A stretch of 64,000 nucleotides of DNA from Streptomyces peucetius. Lineage in GTDB: Bacteria > Actinomycetota > Actinomycetes > Streptomycetales > Streptomycetaceae. Below, one piece after another: positions 45,363 to 54,394 of the stretch. Each line of letters begins with the position of its first letter. Positions within the stretch are counted from its first letter, which is position 1. The notes below the pieces were generated by a model. It had not been told where the DNA came from, did no database searches, and worked only from the letters and a program-made list of their open reading frames with translations. The stretch lies in assembly GCF_025854275.1 (NCBI RefSeq), contig NZ_CP107567.1, positions 3,162,001 through 3,226,000 on the forward strand. Reading direction: 5' to 3'. The position numbers and the translations under genes were made by a program.

Positions 45363-47213
45363 TCAGCCCTTGGGGCCGAAGGAGATCGCCAGGTACTTCG
45401 ACGAGCTGGTGCTGTCCTTGTCGGGCTCGCTCAGGGTGTCGTCCGCGATGAACAGACGCCCGTTCCTGAAGTGGTACTCGGAGCCGGTCTCGACGAAGCT
45501 CGTCTCCGCGTCCCGCACCGTCTTGTCGGACGGGTTCACCAGCAGGACGGTCTCCTTGAGGGTGGCGCCGTTGATGCTGACGACCTGGCCGCCCTTGTCG
45601 TACGGGGGCCACTTGTAGGCGATGATGTTGCCGCCGTCCATGCGCAGCGGCAGCGAGTGGTAGCCGTCACCGGCGTCGGCGCGGCCGGGGACGGCCTTTC
45701 CGGTGGCGAGGTCGAAGGCGACGATCTCGTTGGTGCGCGAGTACGACTCTCCGGTGCCCTCGTGCTCCTCCGTCGGCAGGTAGAGCCGGTCGTTGCCGAC
45801 GACCACGAACTGGCAGCCCTCGACGCCGTCGCTGGCCGAGCACCTGGCGAGGTACTTGTCGCCCGGCGCGGCGATCCTGGCCCGCAGCTTTCCGGTCTTG
45901 ACGTCGATCGAGAAGAAGTCCGAGATGCCGAACATCCCCGTGTCGCCGACGTCGGCCGCGACGACCAGCGGGTCCGAGGAGACGACCCGTGCGTCCTCGA
46001 CGCCCTCGGGCATCTTGAACGAGGAGAGCGGAGTGCCGTCCTCGGGGTTGAGCGCCTGGATGGTCACCTGCGGGTCGTCGTACGAACCGCAGCGGCGCAC
46101 CGCGATGAGCGCCTTGCCGCCGCCGTAGCCGATGTCCTTGCACTGCTCGGCGTCGACGGTCGGCTTCCAGCGGACGGCGCCGGTGGTCAGGTCGAAGGCG
46201 GCGCTGCCGCCGACGTAGCCCGCGGCCACCGTGTTGCCGCTGATGGTGACCTGGTCGAAGCGGGCCTTGCCGTCACCGCTGGAGCCGCCGGTGACGGACT
46301 TGCTCCACAGCAGCTTGCCGGTGGCGAGGTCGACGACGCCGACCTCGGAGCACGGCGGGTAGCCCTTGTCGCTCTTGGCCCGCTTCTTGGCCTCGAAGAC
46401 GACCGCCGTCTTGTCGTCCTCCGTGGTCCGGCGGGAGGCGGCACAGACCTGGCCGGGCAGCGGCAGGCTCCAGAGCTTCGAGCCCTTGGCGGCGTCGTAC
46501 GCGTCGATGGTGTTCACACCGGTCTTGACATACGCCCTGTCGGTGACCCAGGAGCCGGGCACGCCGGTCACATCTATGCGCGGCGGCAGCGGCAGCTGGA
46601 AGGCGACCTTGGACGCCGGGTCGGCGGGGGCCTTCTCCGTGCCCGGGCCGTCGGGGGCGGCCTGCTCCTCCCCACCCTTGCTCTCCCCTTCCTTGCCGCC
46701 CGTGCCGTCCGAGCTGTTCTTGGCCTGGTCCTGCTTGCCGCCGTCGTCCTTGGTGGCGGAGTACCAGAAGCCGCCACCGATGATCAGAACGATGGCGAGG
46801 CACGCGGCGACGACGATCTGCAGCTGCGTCTTGTTCAGGAAACCGCCGCCGCCCTCCGCCCGGGCCGGCTGCGCCTGCATCGGCTGGGTCGGAGCGCTGT
46901 AGGCCGGCTGGCCGGGCGCGCCCTGCTGCGGATAGCCGTAGGGCGCGCCCGGCGGCGGGCTCTGCGGCGCGGTCTGCGGGTACCCGTAGCCGGGCCCGGC
47001 CGGTGGCTGGGCCTGGGGCGCCTGCGGAGGCGTCTGCGGGTAGCCGGGCGGCTGGTTCTGCGGGGGCGGCGGGGTGCCGTACCCGCCGGCCGGCTGCTGG
47101 GGCTGGTCCTTCGAGAGCCCGTAGCCACTGCCCGGAGGCTGGTTCGGAGGCTGGTTCGGCGGCTGCCCCGGCGGCGGGCCGGGCGGCTGGTTCGGTGGTG
47201 GCGGCTGCGTCAT
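45363..47213 (-). CDS. membrane-anchored PQQ-type beta-propeller protein (paralogue 1)
   Basis: A 616-residue protein. Residues 1-125 are Pro/Gln/Gly-rich (QPPPPNQPPGPPPGQPPNQP…, repeated YGYPQQ/YGYPQT), presumably cytoplasmic. One membrane helix follows (LQIVVAACLAIVLIIGGGFW), then an acidic Gly/Lys/Glu linker. The remainder is an extracytoplasmic propeller of PQQ/quinoprotein-like blades: AYDAAKGSKLWSLPLPGQVC, VDLATGKLLWSKSVTGG, FDLTTGAVRWKP, FDLATGKAVPG. It is the last of three tandem paralogues. No catalytic residues identify an enzyme; a scaffold or sensor role is as likely. Confidence 0.87.
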   Translation of the reverse strand: MTQPPPPNQPPGPPPGQPPNQPPNQPPGSGYGLSKDQPQQPAGGYGTPPPPQNQPPGYPQTPPQAPQAQPPAGPGYGYPQTAPQSPPPGAPYGYPQQGAPGQPAYSAPTQPMQAQPARAEGGGGFLNKTQLQIVVAACLAIVLIIGGGFWYSATKDDGGKQDQAKNSSDGTGGKEGESKGGEEQAAPDGPGTEKAPADPASKVAFQLPLPPRIDVTGVPGSWVTDRAYVKTGVNTIDAYDAAKGSKLWSLPLPGQVCAASRRTTEDDKTAVVFEAKKRAKSDKGYPPCSEVGVVDLATGKLLWSKSVTGGSSGDGKARFDQVTISGNTVAAGYVGGSAAFDLTTGAVRWKPTVDAEQCKDIGYGGGKALIAVRRCGSYDDPQVTIQALNPEDGTPLSSFKMPEGVEDARVVSSDPLVVAADVGDTGMFGISDFFSIDVKTGKLRARIAAPGDKYLARCSASDGVEGCQFVVVGNDRLYLPTEEHEGTGESYSRTNEIVAFDLATGKAVPGRADAGDGYHSLPLRMDGGNIIAYKWPPYDKGGQVVSINGATLKETVLLVNPSDKTVRDAETSFVETGSEYHFRNGRLFIADDTLSEPDKDSTSSSKYLAISFGPKG

Positions 47214-47268
47214 GGCGTGGTTACCTCTGGGGAAAGGAAGGTGGGTCCTGCGGCGGCGGAGGAGACGG

Positions 47269-49080
47269 TCACTGACCGAAGCCCATCATGGTCTTCGTCT
47301 CCTTCTCCTCCTTGTCGTTGGACGCGCTCACACGACCGCTGGCGATGAAGAACCGCCCGTCGGCGAACGCCATCTGCGGCGAATAGAAGGAGTTCTCGAT
47401 CTCGGCGGTCGAGGCCGGGTGCTGGAGCAGCGTCTTCGGCGCACCGCCGGTCGGTGCGACGGTGGCCACCCCGCCGCCGGCGTCGTACGAGGGCTGCATG
47501 TAGACGAGGACGTTGCCGCCCTCCATGCGCAGCGGCGTCATCTTGCGCTCACCGCCCGCGGGCGCGCGCCATGCCTCCTTGCCGGTGTCCAGGTCGAAGG
47601 CGACGAGTTCGTTGGCCTTGCCGTACTCGGTCTCCGTGGCCATGTAGAAGTGCTTCGCGTCGGCGGCGACACCGGTGCAGCCCTCCAGGTTCTCCCCGAA
47701 GATCACGAACGCGCCGCCGCAGCGCGGCTGGAACTTGTCGTTCTTGCCGCCCGCGATCTGCGAACGCAGCTTGCCGTTGTCGGTGAGCGCGATGATCGAC
47801 CACTTCTTCTCCGGCTCACGCTGGGTGATGGAGACGACCAGCGGGCTGACGGAGTAGACCTTGCTGACCTCCCAGCCCTCCGGCGTGTTGTACGTCCACT
47901 GGGGCTTGCCGGTGGCCGGGTCGATCTGCTGGATCTGGTGCTTGGGCTTCTCCGGGTCGGAGTCGCAGCGGGCACCGGCGATCAGCTTGGGCCCCCCGGC
48001 GAACGCGAACGGCTCGCAGCCGCTCTTGGGCTTGCCGAAGAGCTGCTTGCCGGTGGCCAGGTCGAAGCCGTACGAGTTGCTGCCGCCGCCGACCGCGAGG
48101 GTCTTGCCGGAGATGGACAGGGTGTAGTCGGCGAGCGAGGCGAAGATGCCGGACGGCTTGGGGATCTCCTTCTTCCAGCCGGCCTTGCCGGTCTTCATGT
48201 CGATCATCTGCAGGTCGTTGCACTTGGCCTTGTCGGTGAGGCCGTTCATCACCCCGACGACGATCTTGCCGTCGGCGGAGGGCTGCACCGCCGCCGAGCA
48301 CACCTCGGCGGGCAGCGGAACGCTCCACTTCTTCGTGCCGTCGGTCACCGAGTAGCCGGCGACCTCCCGGTACATGGCCTTGACGACCGTGTCGCCGGTC
48401 ACCCACGGGCCGAAGACGTCGGCGCCGTTGCGGGGCAGGTCGGTGTCGTTCTTCGTCAGGAAGAGGACCTTGGCCTCGCCGTCCTTGCGCCCGGCGTTGA
48501 GGTCGTCGTTGCCCTCGCGCCCAGTGCCCTCACCGTCGCCCTGGTCGACGGTGGCGGAACCGGTCGGCTTCGGGTCGTCGCTGGACTTGCTGACGCTCGG
48601 CTTGTCGTCCTTCTTGTCGTCGCCGCTCAGGGCGAACCAGGTGCCACCGCCGACGACGAGCAGCGCGGCGGCCGACGCGGCCACGATGATCCCCGTCCTG
48701 CCCTTGAAGAAGCCGCCCGCGCCGCCGCCCCCCGGGGCCGGCGCGCCCGGGTACTGCGGCTGCGTCGGGTAACCGCCGTAGGGGCCGGGCTGGTTGTACG
48801 GTCCGGCCGGCTGGTTGTACGGCCCCGGCGGCTGGCTGTACGGGCCCGGCTGGCCGGGAGGCTGTTGCGGGTAGCCGTAGCCGGGCTGGGCCGGGGGCTG
48901 CTGAGGGTAGCCGTAACCGGGGGCCGGGGCGCCGGGAGGTGCCGCCGGCGGCGGCGTCTGCGGCGGGCCCTGCGGGGCGGGCGGCATCTGCGGCGGCTGG
49001 GGCTGCTGGGGAGCTCCCTGCTGGGGATCCTGTGGGGCTCCGAAGCCTCCCTGCGGGGGCTGGTTCGGCGGCTGCGTCAT
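47269..49080 (-). CDS. membrane-anchored PQQ-type beta-propeller protein (paralogue 2)
   Basis: A 603-residue paralogue with the same plan: a Pro/Gln/Tyr-rich cytoplasmic N-terminus (repeats of YGYPQQPPAQPG and GPYNQPAGPYNQP), a helix near residue 130 (TGIIVAASAAALLVVGGGTW), a charged linker with SKSSDD, then propeller blades VTDGTKKWSVPLPAEVC, IDMKTGKAGWKKEIP, FDLATGKQLFGKP, IDPATGKPQWTY and FDLDTGKEAWRA. The next gene downstream starts 55 bases away and the upstream one ends 67 bases before, so the three are probably one operon. Confidence 0.87.
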   Translation of the reverse strand: MTQPPNQPPQGGFGAPQDPQQGAPQQPQPPQMPPAPQGPPQTPPPAAPPGAPAPGYGYPQQPPAQPGYGYPQQPPGQPGPYSQPPGPYNQPAGPYNQPGPYGGYPTQPQYPGAPAPGGGGAGGFFKGRTGIIVAASAAALLVVGGGTWFALSGDDKKDDKPSVSKSSDDPKPTGSATVDQGDGEGTGREGNDDLNAGRKDGEAKVLFLTKNDTDLPRNGADVFGPWVTGDTVVKAMYREVAGYSVTDGTKKWSVPLPAEVCSAAVQPSADGKIVVGVMNGLTDKAKCNDLQMIDMKTGKAGWKKEIPKPSGIFASLADYTLSISGKTLAVGGGSNSYGFDLATGKQLFGKPKSGCEPFAFAGGPKLIAGARCDSDPEKPKHQIQQIDPATGKPQWTYNTPEGWEVSKVYSVSPLVVSITQREPEKKWSIIALTDNGKLRSQIAGGKNDKFQPRCGGAFVIFGENLEGCTGVAADAKHFYMATETEYGKANELVAFDLDTGKEAWRAPAGGERKMTPLRMEGGNVLVYMQPSYDAGGGVATVAPTGGAPKTLLQHPASTAEIENSFYSPQMAFADGRFFIASGRVSASNDKEEKETKTMMGFGQ

Positions 49081-49147
49081 GGCGTACTACCTCATGGGTG
49101 GGAGATGCGAGTAGGAGTTGGGGATGTCCGGATGACCCAGACCGCGT

Positions 49148-50749
49148 TCATCTGCCGAAAGCCGTCATGGTGTTCGTTTCGTGCTCCTCCGAGTCCCTGA
49201 GCGAATTGACCAGAGGAGCCAGGAGGAAGAGCCGGCCGTCGGCGTAGACGGCTCGTGCCTGGTGGAAACCCTCGGCGTCCGTCTTCGGGAGCTTGAGCAG
49301 CACCTTCCGCTCACCTCCCGCGGGCGCGATCGTCGAGACGGCGCCTCCGGCGTAGGGAGAAGGCCCGATGTGGTGGACGACGGTGCAGTCCTCGGCCCGC
49401 ATCGGCAGCATCGTGCGCTCCGGCCCCGGCGAGGACCGTCCGGTGGCCTTTCCGGTGTCCAGGTCGAAGGTCACCACCTCGTTGGTGGTCGTGCCCTCGG
49501 TGGCCAGATAGGCGGTGGAGGAGTCCGCGGCGGCGCCCGCGCACCATCCCTGGATGTCCCCGAGGAGCTCGATCGCTCCGGTGCTGCTGCACTTCGTCTC
49601 GAAGGTGTCCTCGCCGAACGGGATGCGGGAGCGCAGCCTGCCGTCGTCCGTGAGGGCCAGGACCGTGCGGTCGGTCACCGTGCCCTCCAGGTCCTCCTTG
49701 TGCGCGAAGAGGACGACGGGATCGACCGAGAAAACCTTGTCGACCTTCCAGTCGGGTTCCAGCCGGTAGGTCCACCCGGCTGCTCCGGTGGCCGGATCGA
49801 CCTCCTGGAGCTCCTGTCCGACGACCTCGTCGCCCTGCGGGACGCACTCCGCCGCCGCGATCAGCCTGCTGCCGCCGGCGAATCCGAAGCGGGCGCAGCC
49901 CGAGGCGGGCTTGCCGAAGAGCTGCCGGCCGTCGGAGACGCCGAAACCGAAGGAGGTGTCGAAGCCGGACACGGTGACGGTGCTGCCGCTGAGAGCGAGG
50001 ACGAAGTCGGAGACTCCGCGCGGTGCCGGCTGTTCGGGTACGGGCTTGCGCCAGCCCGCCTTGCCGGCCCTGGCGTCGATCATCCGAAGGTCGCCGCAGA
50101 CGGACTTCTCGGTGTAACCGTCCATCACGCCGACGACGATTTTGCCGTCCGGTGAGTGCTGCGGCGCCGCCATGCACAGCTCGGAGTCGAGCTTCACGCT
50201 CCACTTCTTGGTGCCGTCGGTCACCGAGTAGCCGGCGACCTCCCGGTACATGGCCTTGACGACGGTGTCGCCCACGACCCACGGCCCGAAGGCGTAGGCG
50301 CCGTCACCCGGCAGGTCCGTGTCGTTCTTGGTGACGAAGAGGACCTTGGCCTCGCCGGGCTTGCGCTGGGCGTTGAGGTCCTCCTCCGCGCTCTCGCCGC
50401 CGGGCCCGCCGGTGGTGTCGGTGGTGGCGCCGGACGACGCCGCGAAGCCGGCCTTGCGGCCGTCGTCCCCGTCGCTCAGCGCGAACCAGGCGCCGCCGCC
50501 GACGACGAGGGCGGCGGCGGTCACCGCGGAGACGACGATCCCCGTCCTGCCCTTGAGCAGGCCCTGGGCATCACCGCCACCGGGCCCCCGAACACCCTGG
50601 TCCAGGGGCGGATACGGCGGGTCGGCGGGTTGCTGCGGAACGGTCGGCGGCAGCGGGTGCCGCCCCTGCGGGGCGGCCGGCGGACGACCGGTCGGATGCG
50701 GAGCGCCCCGGTCCTGCGGCCACGGCGGAACACGCGGCGGCTGCCCCAT
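49148..50749 (-). CDS. membrane-anchored PQQ-type beta-propeller protein (paralogue 3)
   Basis: A 533-residue member, closest to paralogue 2: both contain LPGDGAYAFGPWVVGDTVVK-like and AMYREVAGYSVTDGTKKWSV sequence and FGKPASGC/FGKPKSGC. The N-terminus is shorter and Pro-rich (GQPPRVPPWPQDRGAPHPTG), then the helix TGIVVSAVTAAALVVGGGAW and propeller repeats ending DLDTGKATGRSSPG. I start at ATG 50749 (AAGGGGGAA upstream); ATG 50839 is an alternative. First gene of the presumed three-gene operon. The order and similarity point to local duplication of one ancestor. Confidence 0.84.
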   Translation of the reverse strand: MGQPPRVPPWPQDRGAPHPTGRPPAAPQGRHPLPPTVPQQPADPPYPPLDQGVRGPGGGDAQGLLKGRTGIVVSAVTAAALVVGGGAWFALSDGDDGRKAGFAASSGATTDTTGGPGGESAEEDLNAQRKPGEAKVLFVTKNDTDLPGDGAYAFGPWVVGDTVVKAMYREVAGYSVTDGTKKWSVKLDSELCMAAPQHSPDGKIVVGVMDGYTEKSVCGDLRMIDARAGKAGWRKPVPEQPAPRGVSDFVLALSGSTVTVSGFDTSFGFGVSDGRQLFGKPASGCARFGFAGGSRLIAAAECVPQGDEVVGQELQEVDPATGAAGWTYRLEPDWKVDKVFSVDPVVLFAHKEDLEGTVTDRTVLALTDDGRLRSRIPFGEDTFETKCSSTGAIELLGDIQGWCAGAAADSSTAYLATEGTTTNEVVTFDLDTGKATGRSSPGPERTMLPMRAEDCTVVHHIGPSPYAGGAVSTIAPAGGERKVLLKLPKTDAEGFHQARAVYADGRLFLLAPLVNSLRDSEEHETNTMTAFGR

Positions 50750-51000
50750 TTGCGCTTCCCCCTTCGTACGGTCTGCTGCCCGGACGAACTCCCCCGCTCC
50801 CCCGGCAAGCGCATCGACCGGAAGGAGTGAATCGGACATGAACCCCGTTGTTGTACCTCAGTCGAGCGGGCCTTCTTTGTATCACCCGTGACGAAGGCGG
50901 AGCGGGCTCGGTCCGTCCCTGTTCCCAAGGGAGGACCGGGCCGTGATGGGGTTGTTACGCGCTCCCACGGCTTCTCTACGGGCCGGCCGGGGCGCTCGAG

Positions 51001-52815
51001 TCAGGCGCCTTCCGCCAGTTCGAGCCACCGCATCTCCAACTCTTCGCGCTCACCGACGAGTTCACGGAGCTCCGCGTCCAGTTTGGCCACCTTCTCGAAG
51101 TCCGTTGCGTTCTCGGCGATTTGCGCGTGCAGCTTGCTCTCCTTGTCGGAGACCTTGTCGAGCTGCCGCTCGATCCGCTGCAGTTCCTTCTTCGCCGCCC
51201 GGGCGTCGGCCGCCGACTTCTCCTTGACCGCCCCGGGCGCCCGGGCGGCAGGCGGCGGGGTCGCCGGCACGGCGGCCTCGACCATCCTGGCCCTGCGCTC
51301 CAGGTACTCGTCGATGCCGCGCGGCAGCATCCGCAGCGTGCCGTCGCCCAGCAGCGCGAACGTACGGTCCGTGGTCCGCTCGAGGAAGAACCGGTCGTGC
51401 GAGATGACCACCAGCGAACCGGGCCAGCCGTCGAGAACGTCTTCCAGCTGGGTCAGCGTCTCGATGTCGAGGTCGTTGGTGGGCTCGTCGAGGAACAGTA
51501 CGTTCGGCTCGTCCATCAGCAGCCGCAGCAGCTGGAGCCGGCGCCGCTCACCGCCGGAGAGGTCGCCGACGGGCGTCCACTGCTTCTCCTTGCCGAAGCC
51601 GAACTGCTCGCACAGCTGGCCCGCGGTCATCTCCCGGCCCTTGCCGAGATCCACCCGGTCACGGATCTGCTGGACCGCCTCCAGCACACGCAGCGCCGGC
51701 GGGAGTTCGGTGACGTCCTGCGAGAGGTAGGCGAGCCGTACGGTCCTGCCGACGACGACCCGGCCCGCCACCGGCTGCTCCTCGCCCTGGGAGAAGGCCG
51801 CCCCGGCGAGCGTGCGCAGCAGCGACGTCTTGCCCGCGCCGTTGACACCGACCAGGCCGACGCGGTCGCCGGGGCCGAGCTGCCAGGTCAGATGCTTCAG
51901 CAGCACCTTGGGCCCGGCCTGGACCGTCACGTCCTCCAGGTCGAAGACCGTCTTGCCGAGACGGGCCGAGGCGAACTTCATCAGCTCGGACGTGTCACGC
52001 GGCGGCGGCACGTCGGCGATCAGCTCGTTCGCCGCCTCGATGCGGTAGCGGGGCTTGGACGTACGGGCGGGGGCACCGCGCCGCAGCCAGGCCAGCTCCT
52101 TGCGCATCAGGTTCTGCCGCTTGGTCTCCTCGGTCGCGGCGATGCGCTCGCGCTCGGCCCGGGCGAAGACGTAGTCGGAGTAGCCGCCCTCGTACTCGTA
52201 CACGTCACCGCGCTGCACGTCCCACATCCGGGTGCAGACCTGGTCGAGGAACCAGCGGTCGTGGGTGACGCACACGAGTGCGGAGCGCCGCGCCCTCAGG
52301 TGCTGCGCCAGCCAGGCGATGCCCTCCACGTCGAGGTGGTTGGTCGGCTCGTCGAGGACGATCAGATCCTGCTCGGCGATCAGCAGCTTGGCCAGCGCGA
52401 TACGGCGGCGCTCGCCGCCGGACAGCGGGCCGATGACGGTGTCGAGCCCCTGCGGGAAGCCGGACAGGTCGAGCCCGTCGAACAGCCCGGTCAGCACGTC
52501 GCGGATCTTGGCGTTGCCCGCCCACTCGTGGTCCGCGAGGTCGCCGATGACCTCGTGCCGGATGGTCGCCTCCGGGTCGAGCGAGTCGTGCTGCGTGAGC
52601 ACGCCGAGCCGCAGCCCGCCGCTCTGGGTGACCCGGCCGGTGTCGGGCTCCTCCAGCTTGGCGAGCATCCGGATGAGGGTGGTCTTGCCGTCGCCGTTAC
52701 GGCCGACGACGCCGATACGGTCTCCCTCCGAGACGCCGAGGGAGACCCCGTCGAGCAGGGCGCGTGTTCCGTACACCTTGCTGACTGCCTCGACATTGAC
52801 CAGGTTGACGGCCAT
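51001..52815 (-). CDS. ABC-F family ATP-binding protein (Uup-like)
   Basis: A 604-residue soluble protein with two ABC domains and no membrane part. Domain 1 has GVVGRNGDGKTTLIRML, LSGGERRRIALAKLLIAEQD and LDEPTNHLDVEGIAWL; domain 2 has GLVGVNGAGKTSLLRTLAG, LSGGERRRLQLLRLL and LDEPTNDLDIETLTQL. A linker (EETKRQNLMRKELAWLRRG) joins them, and a C-terminal coiled coil (KKELQRIERQLDKVSDKESK) marks the Uup/EttA side of the family. ABC-F proteins act at the ribosome's E site as translation factors or antibiotic protectors; which role applies here is not visible. ATG 52815 follows AGGAGA. Confidence 0.93.
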   Translation of the reverse strand: MAVNLVNVEAVSKVYGTRALLDGVSLGVSEGDRIGVVGRNGDGKTTLIRMLAKLEEPDTGRVTQSGGLRLGVLTQHDSLDPEATIRHEVIGDLADHEWAGNAKIRDVLTGLFDGLDLSGFPQGLDTVIGPLSGGERRRIALAKLLIAEQDLIVLDEPTNHLDVEGIAWLAQHLRARRSALVCVTHDRWFLDQVCTRMWDVQRGDVYEYEGGYSDYVFARAERERIAATEETKRQNLMRKELAWLRRGAPARTSKPRYRIEAANELIADVPPPRDTSELMKFASARLGKTVFDLEDVTVQAGPKVLLKHLTWQLGPGDRVGLVGVNGAGKTSLLRTLAGAAFSQGEEQPVAGRVVVGRTVRLAYLSQDVTELPPALRVLEAVQQIRDRVDLGKGREMTAGQLCEQFGFGKEKQWTPVGDLSGGERRRLQLLRLLMDEPNVLFLDEPTNDLDIETLTQLEDVLDGWPGSLVVISHDRFFLERTTDRTFALLGDGTLRMLPRGIDEYLERRARMVEAAVPATPPPAARAPGAVKEKSAADARAAKKELQRIERQLDKVSDKESKLHAQIAENATDFEKVAKLDAELRELVGEREELEMRWLELAEGA

Positions 52816-52858
52816 TTCTCTCCTGACAGGGGGAACGATCGACCTCCCAGCCTACTTG

Positions 52859-54172
52859 TCAGGCGCGGCTGCCCCGTCCGGCCCGTTCCACCAGCAGCCA
52901 GCCGCCGAGCGCCATGGCGACGGCGGCGGGGGCGCTGACATGCACGGCGACCAGCATCGCCGTCCTGCCCTCGAGGAGCCCGCCGAAGCCGACCATGGAC
53001 AGGCCGAGGATGCCGAACAGGCAGAGCGTGATCCCCGCGGCGGCGACCGGCCCGGTGCCGCAGACCGGGGCGGCGCTCCGGTGCGCGGGCCGCTCGAAGC
53101 GCCGGAACGCGGCGACCAGCAGCGCCGTCACCCCCGCCGCCGCGGCGAGGCGCAGCGGCACCTGCGCCCACCAAGCGGCCGTCGCCGGCTCCGGCAGCGC
53201 CAGACCGGCGGCGATCACCGCCCCGTAGACGCCCAGCATCGCGGTGAGGTGCCACAGGAAGGCGGTCATGGCGATCCCGTTGGCGGCCACGACCCCCTGC
53301 CAGACCCGGGCCCGCCGCGCGAACCGTGTACCGGGGCCCTTCAGCAGCTCCACCGCGCCGACCAGCCACAGCCCGTGGAACAGCAGGGCGAGCGTCGGCG
53401 GTGCCATGTTCGAGATCTTCTCGCCGGGCATTCCGACCATGGAGAGCGGATAGGGACCGACGGCGACCAGCGCGGCGGCCCCGGCCAGACCGGTCGCCGC
53501 GAGTGCGGCGGGCATCCGGATACGGCCGTCGGCACGCAGGAAGCCCAGCTGGTGGACGGCGAGCCAGACGAAGGCGAAGTTCAGGAACTCGACGAAGGGG
53601 ACTCCCGCGGCGAACCGCAGCCCGTCGACGGCGGCGGCCGCCCCGACGAGCCCGCCGAAGGCGCCCCAGCCCCATCGCTCGTGCAGCGTCAGCAGCAGCG
53701 GCGTGAACGCGACCATCGCGAGGTAGATCCCGATGAACCACAGCGGCTGCGTCACGAGCCGCAGCGCGACGCCCGTCATCCCGCCGCCCCCGCCGAGCAG
53801 CTGCACGACGAGCGCTGCGGCGCCCCAGACGAGGACGAACGCCATCGTCGGCCGCAGCAGCCGCTGAAGCCGGGCGCGCAGGAACACGGAGTAGACGGAC
53901 CGGTCCGGGTGCAGACGGCGCAGCGACCGGTAGGAGAGGGCGTGCGAGAAGCCGCCGACGAAGAAGAAGACGGGCATGACCTGGAGGGCCCAGGTGAACA
54001 GTTGCAGCTCCGGCACGACGGCGAGCAGGTTCCCGACGCCGTCGCCGGTGACGGCGGCCATCAGCCAGTGCCCGCCGACGACGGTCCCGAGCGACGCGAC
54101 CCGCAGCAGGTCGACGTACCGGTCGCGGGTGTCCGGGGTGGCGGCGGCGAGCTCACGAGCGCTTGTTCCCAT
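52859..54172 (-). CDS. acyltransferase 3 family membrane protein
   Basis: A 437-residue multi-pass protein of the acyltransferase-3 (Oac/NolL-type) family. It starts YVDLLRVASLGTVVGGHWLM with the conserved Arg and His region, continues LQVMPVFFFVGGFSHALSYR and RLRRLLRPTMAFVLVWG-like motifs, and has about ten hydrophobic segments to the C-terminus. Such enzymes O-acylate cell-surface glycans or antibiotics. ATG 54172 lies 43 bases from a perfect inverted repeat likely to be its operator. The 43-base gap to the ABC-F gene suggests the two might share a transcript. Confidence 0.85.
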   Translation of the reverse strand: MGTSARELAAATPDTRDRYVDLLRVASLGTVVGGHWLMAAVTGDGVGNLLAVVPELQLFTWALQVMPVFFFVGGFSHALSYRSLRRLHPDRSVYSVFLRARLQRLLRPTMAFVLVWGAAALVVQLLGGGGGMTGVALRLVTQPLWFIGIYLAMVAFTPLLLTLHERWGWGAFGGLVGAAAAVDGLRFAAGVPFVEFLNFAFVWLAVHQLGFLRADGRIRMPAALAATGLAGAAALVAVGPYPLSMVGMPGEKISNMAPPTLALLFHGLWLVGAVELLKGPGTRFARRARVWQGVVAANGIAMTAFLWHLTAMLGVYGAVIAAGLALPEPATAAWWAQVPLRLAAAAGVTALLVAAFRRFERPAHRSAAPVCGTGPVAAAGITLCLFGILGLSMVGFGGLLEGRTAMLVAVHVSAPAAVAMALGGWLLVERAGRGSRA

Positions 54173-54214
54173 GGGGGTACGGTGCCGGGCGGTGCGTGGC
54201 GGCGGGAGAGCGCT

Positions 54215-54240
54215 CGTACTCAGGTCTGCGCCTGAGTACG
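54215..54240. promoter_or_regulatory. perfect 10-bp inverted repeat upstream of acyltransferase
   Basis: CGTACTCAGG-TCTGCG-CCTGAGTACG, 43 bases upstream of the acyltransferase start. The symmetry and position fit an operator for a dimeric regulator, for example a LuxR-type response regulator (inference). Confidence 0.6.
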
Positions 54241-54353
54241 CGACCGGGTGGCACCTGCGGCGGGCTTGCCCCCCTCCCCGCGGGGCTGCTGTGCAGCCCG
54301 CCCGGCGATCGAGGGCACGGCCGAAGGCCGTACGGGTCCGGGCGGAGCCCGGT

Positions 54354-54392
54354 TTCGTGAAGGGGCGGGGAGGGGAACAGCCCCGCGCAGCG
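54354..54392. repeat. GC-rich intergenic repeat after ispE
   Basis: TCGTGAAGGGGCGGGGAGGG and the following AACAGCCCCGCGCAGC resemble a short sequence frequently seen between Streptomyces genes; part of it is complementary to CCCCTCCCCGCGGGGCTG at 54271-54288, so a long-range hairpin is possible. The surrounding 222-base gap holds no gene. Confidence 0.4.
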
Positions 54393-54394
54393 GC

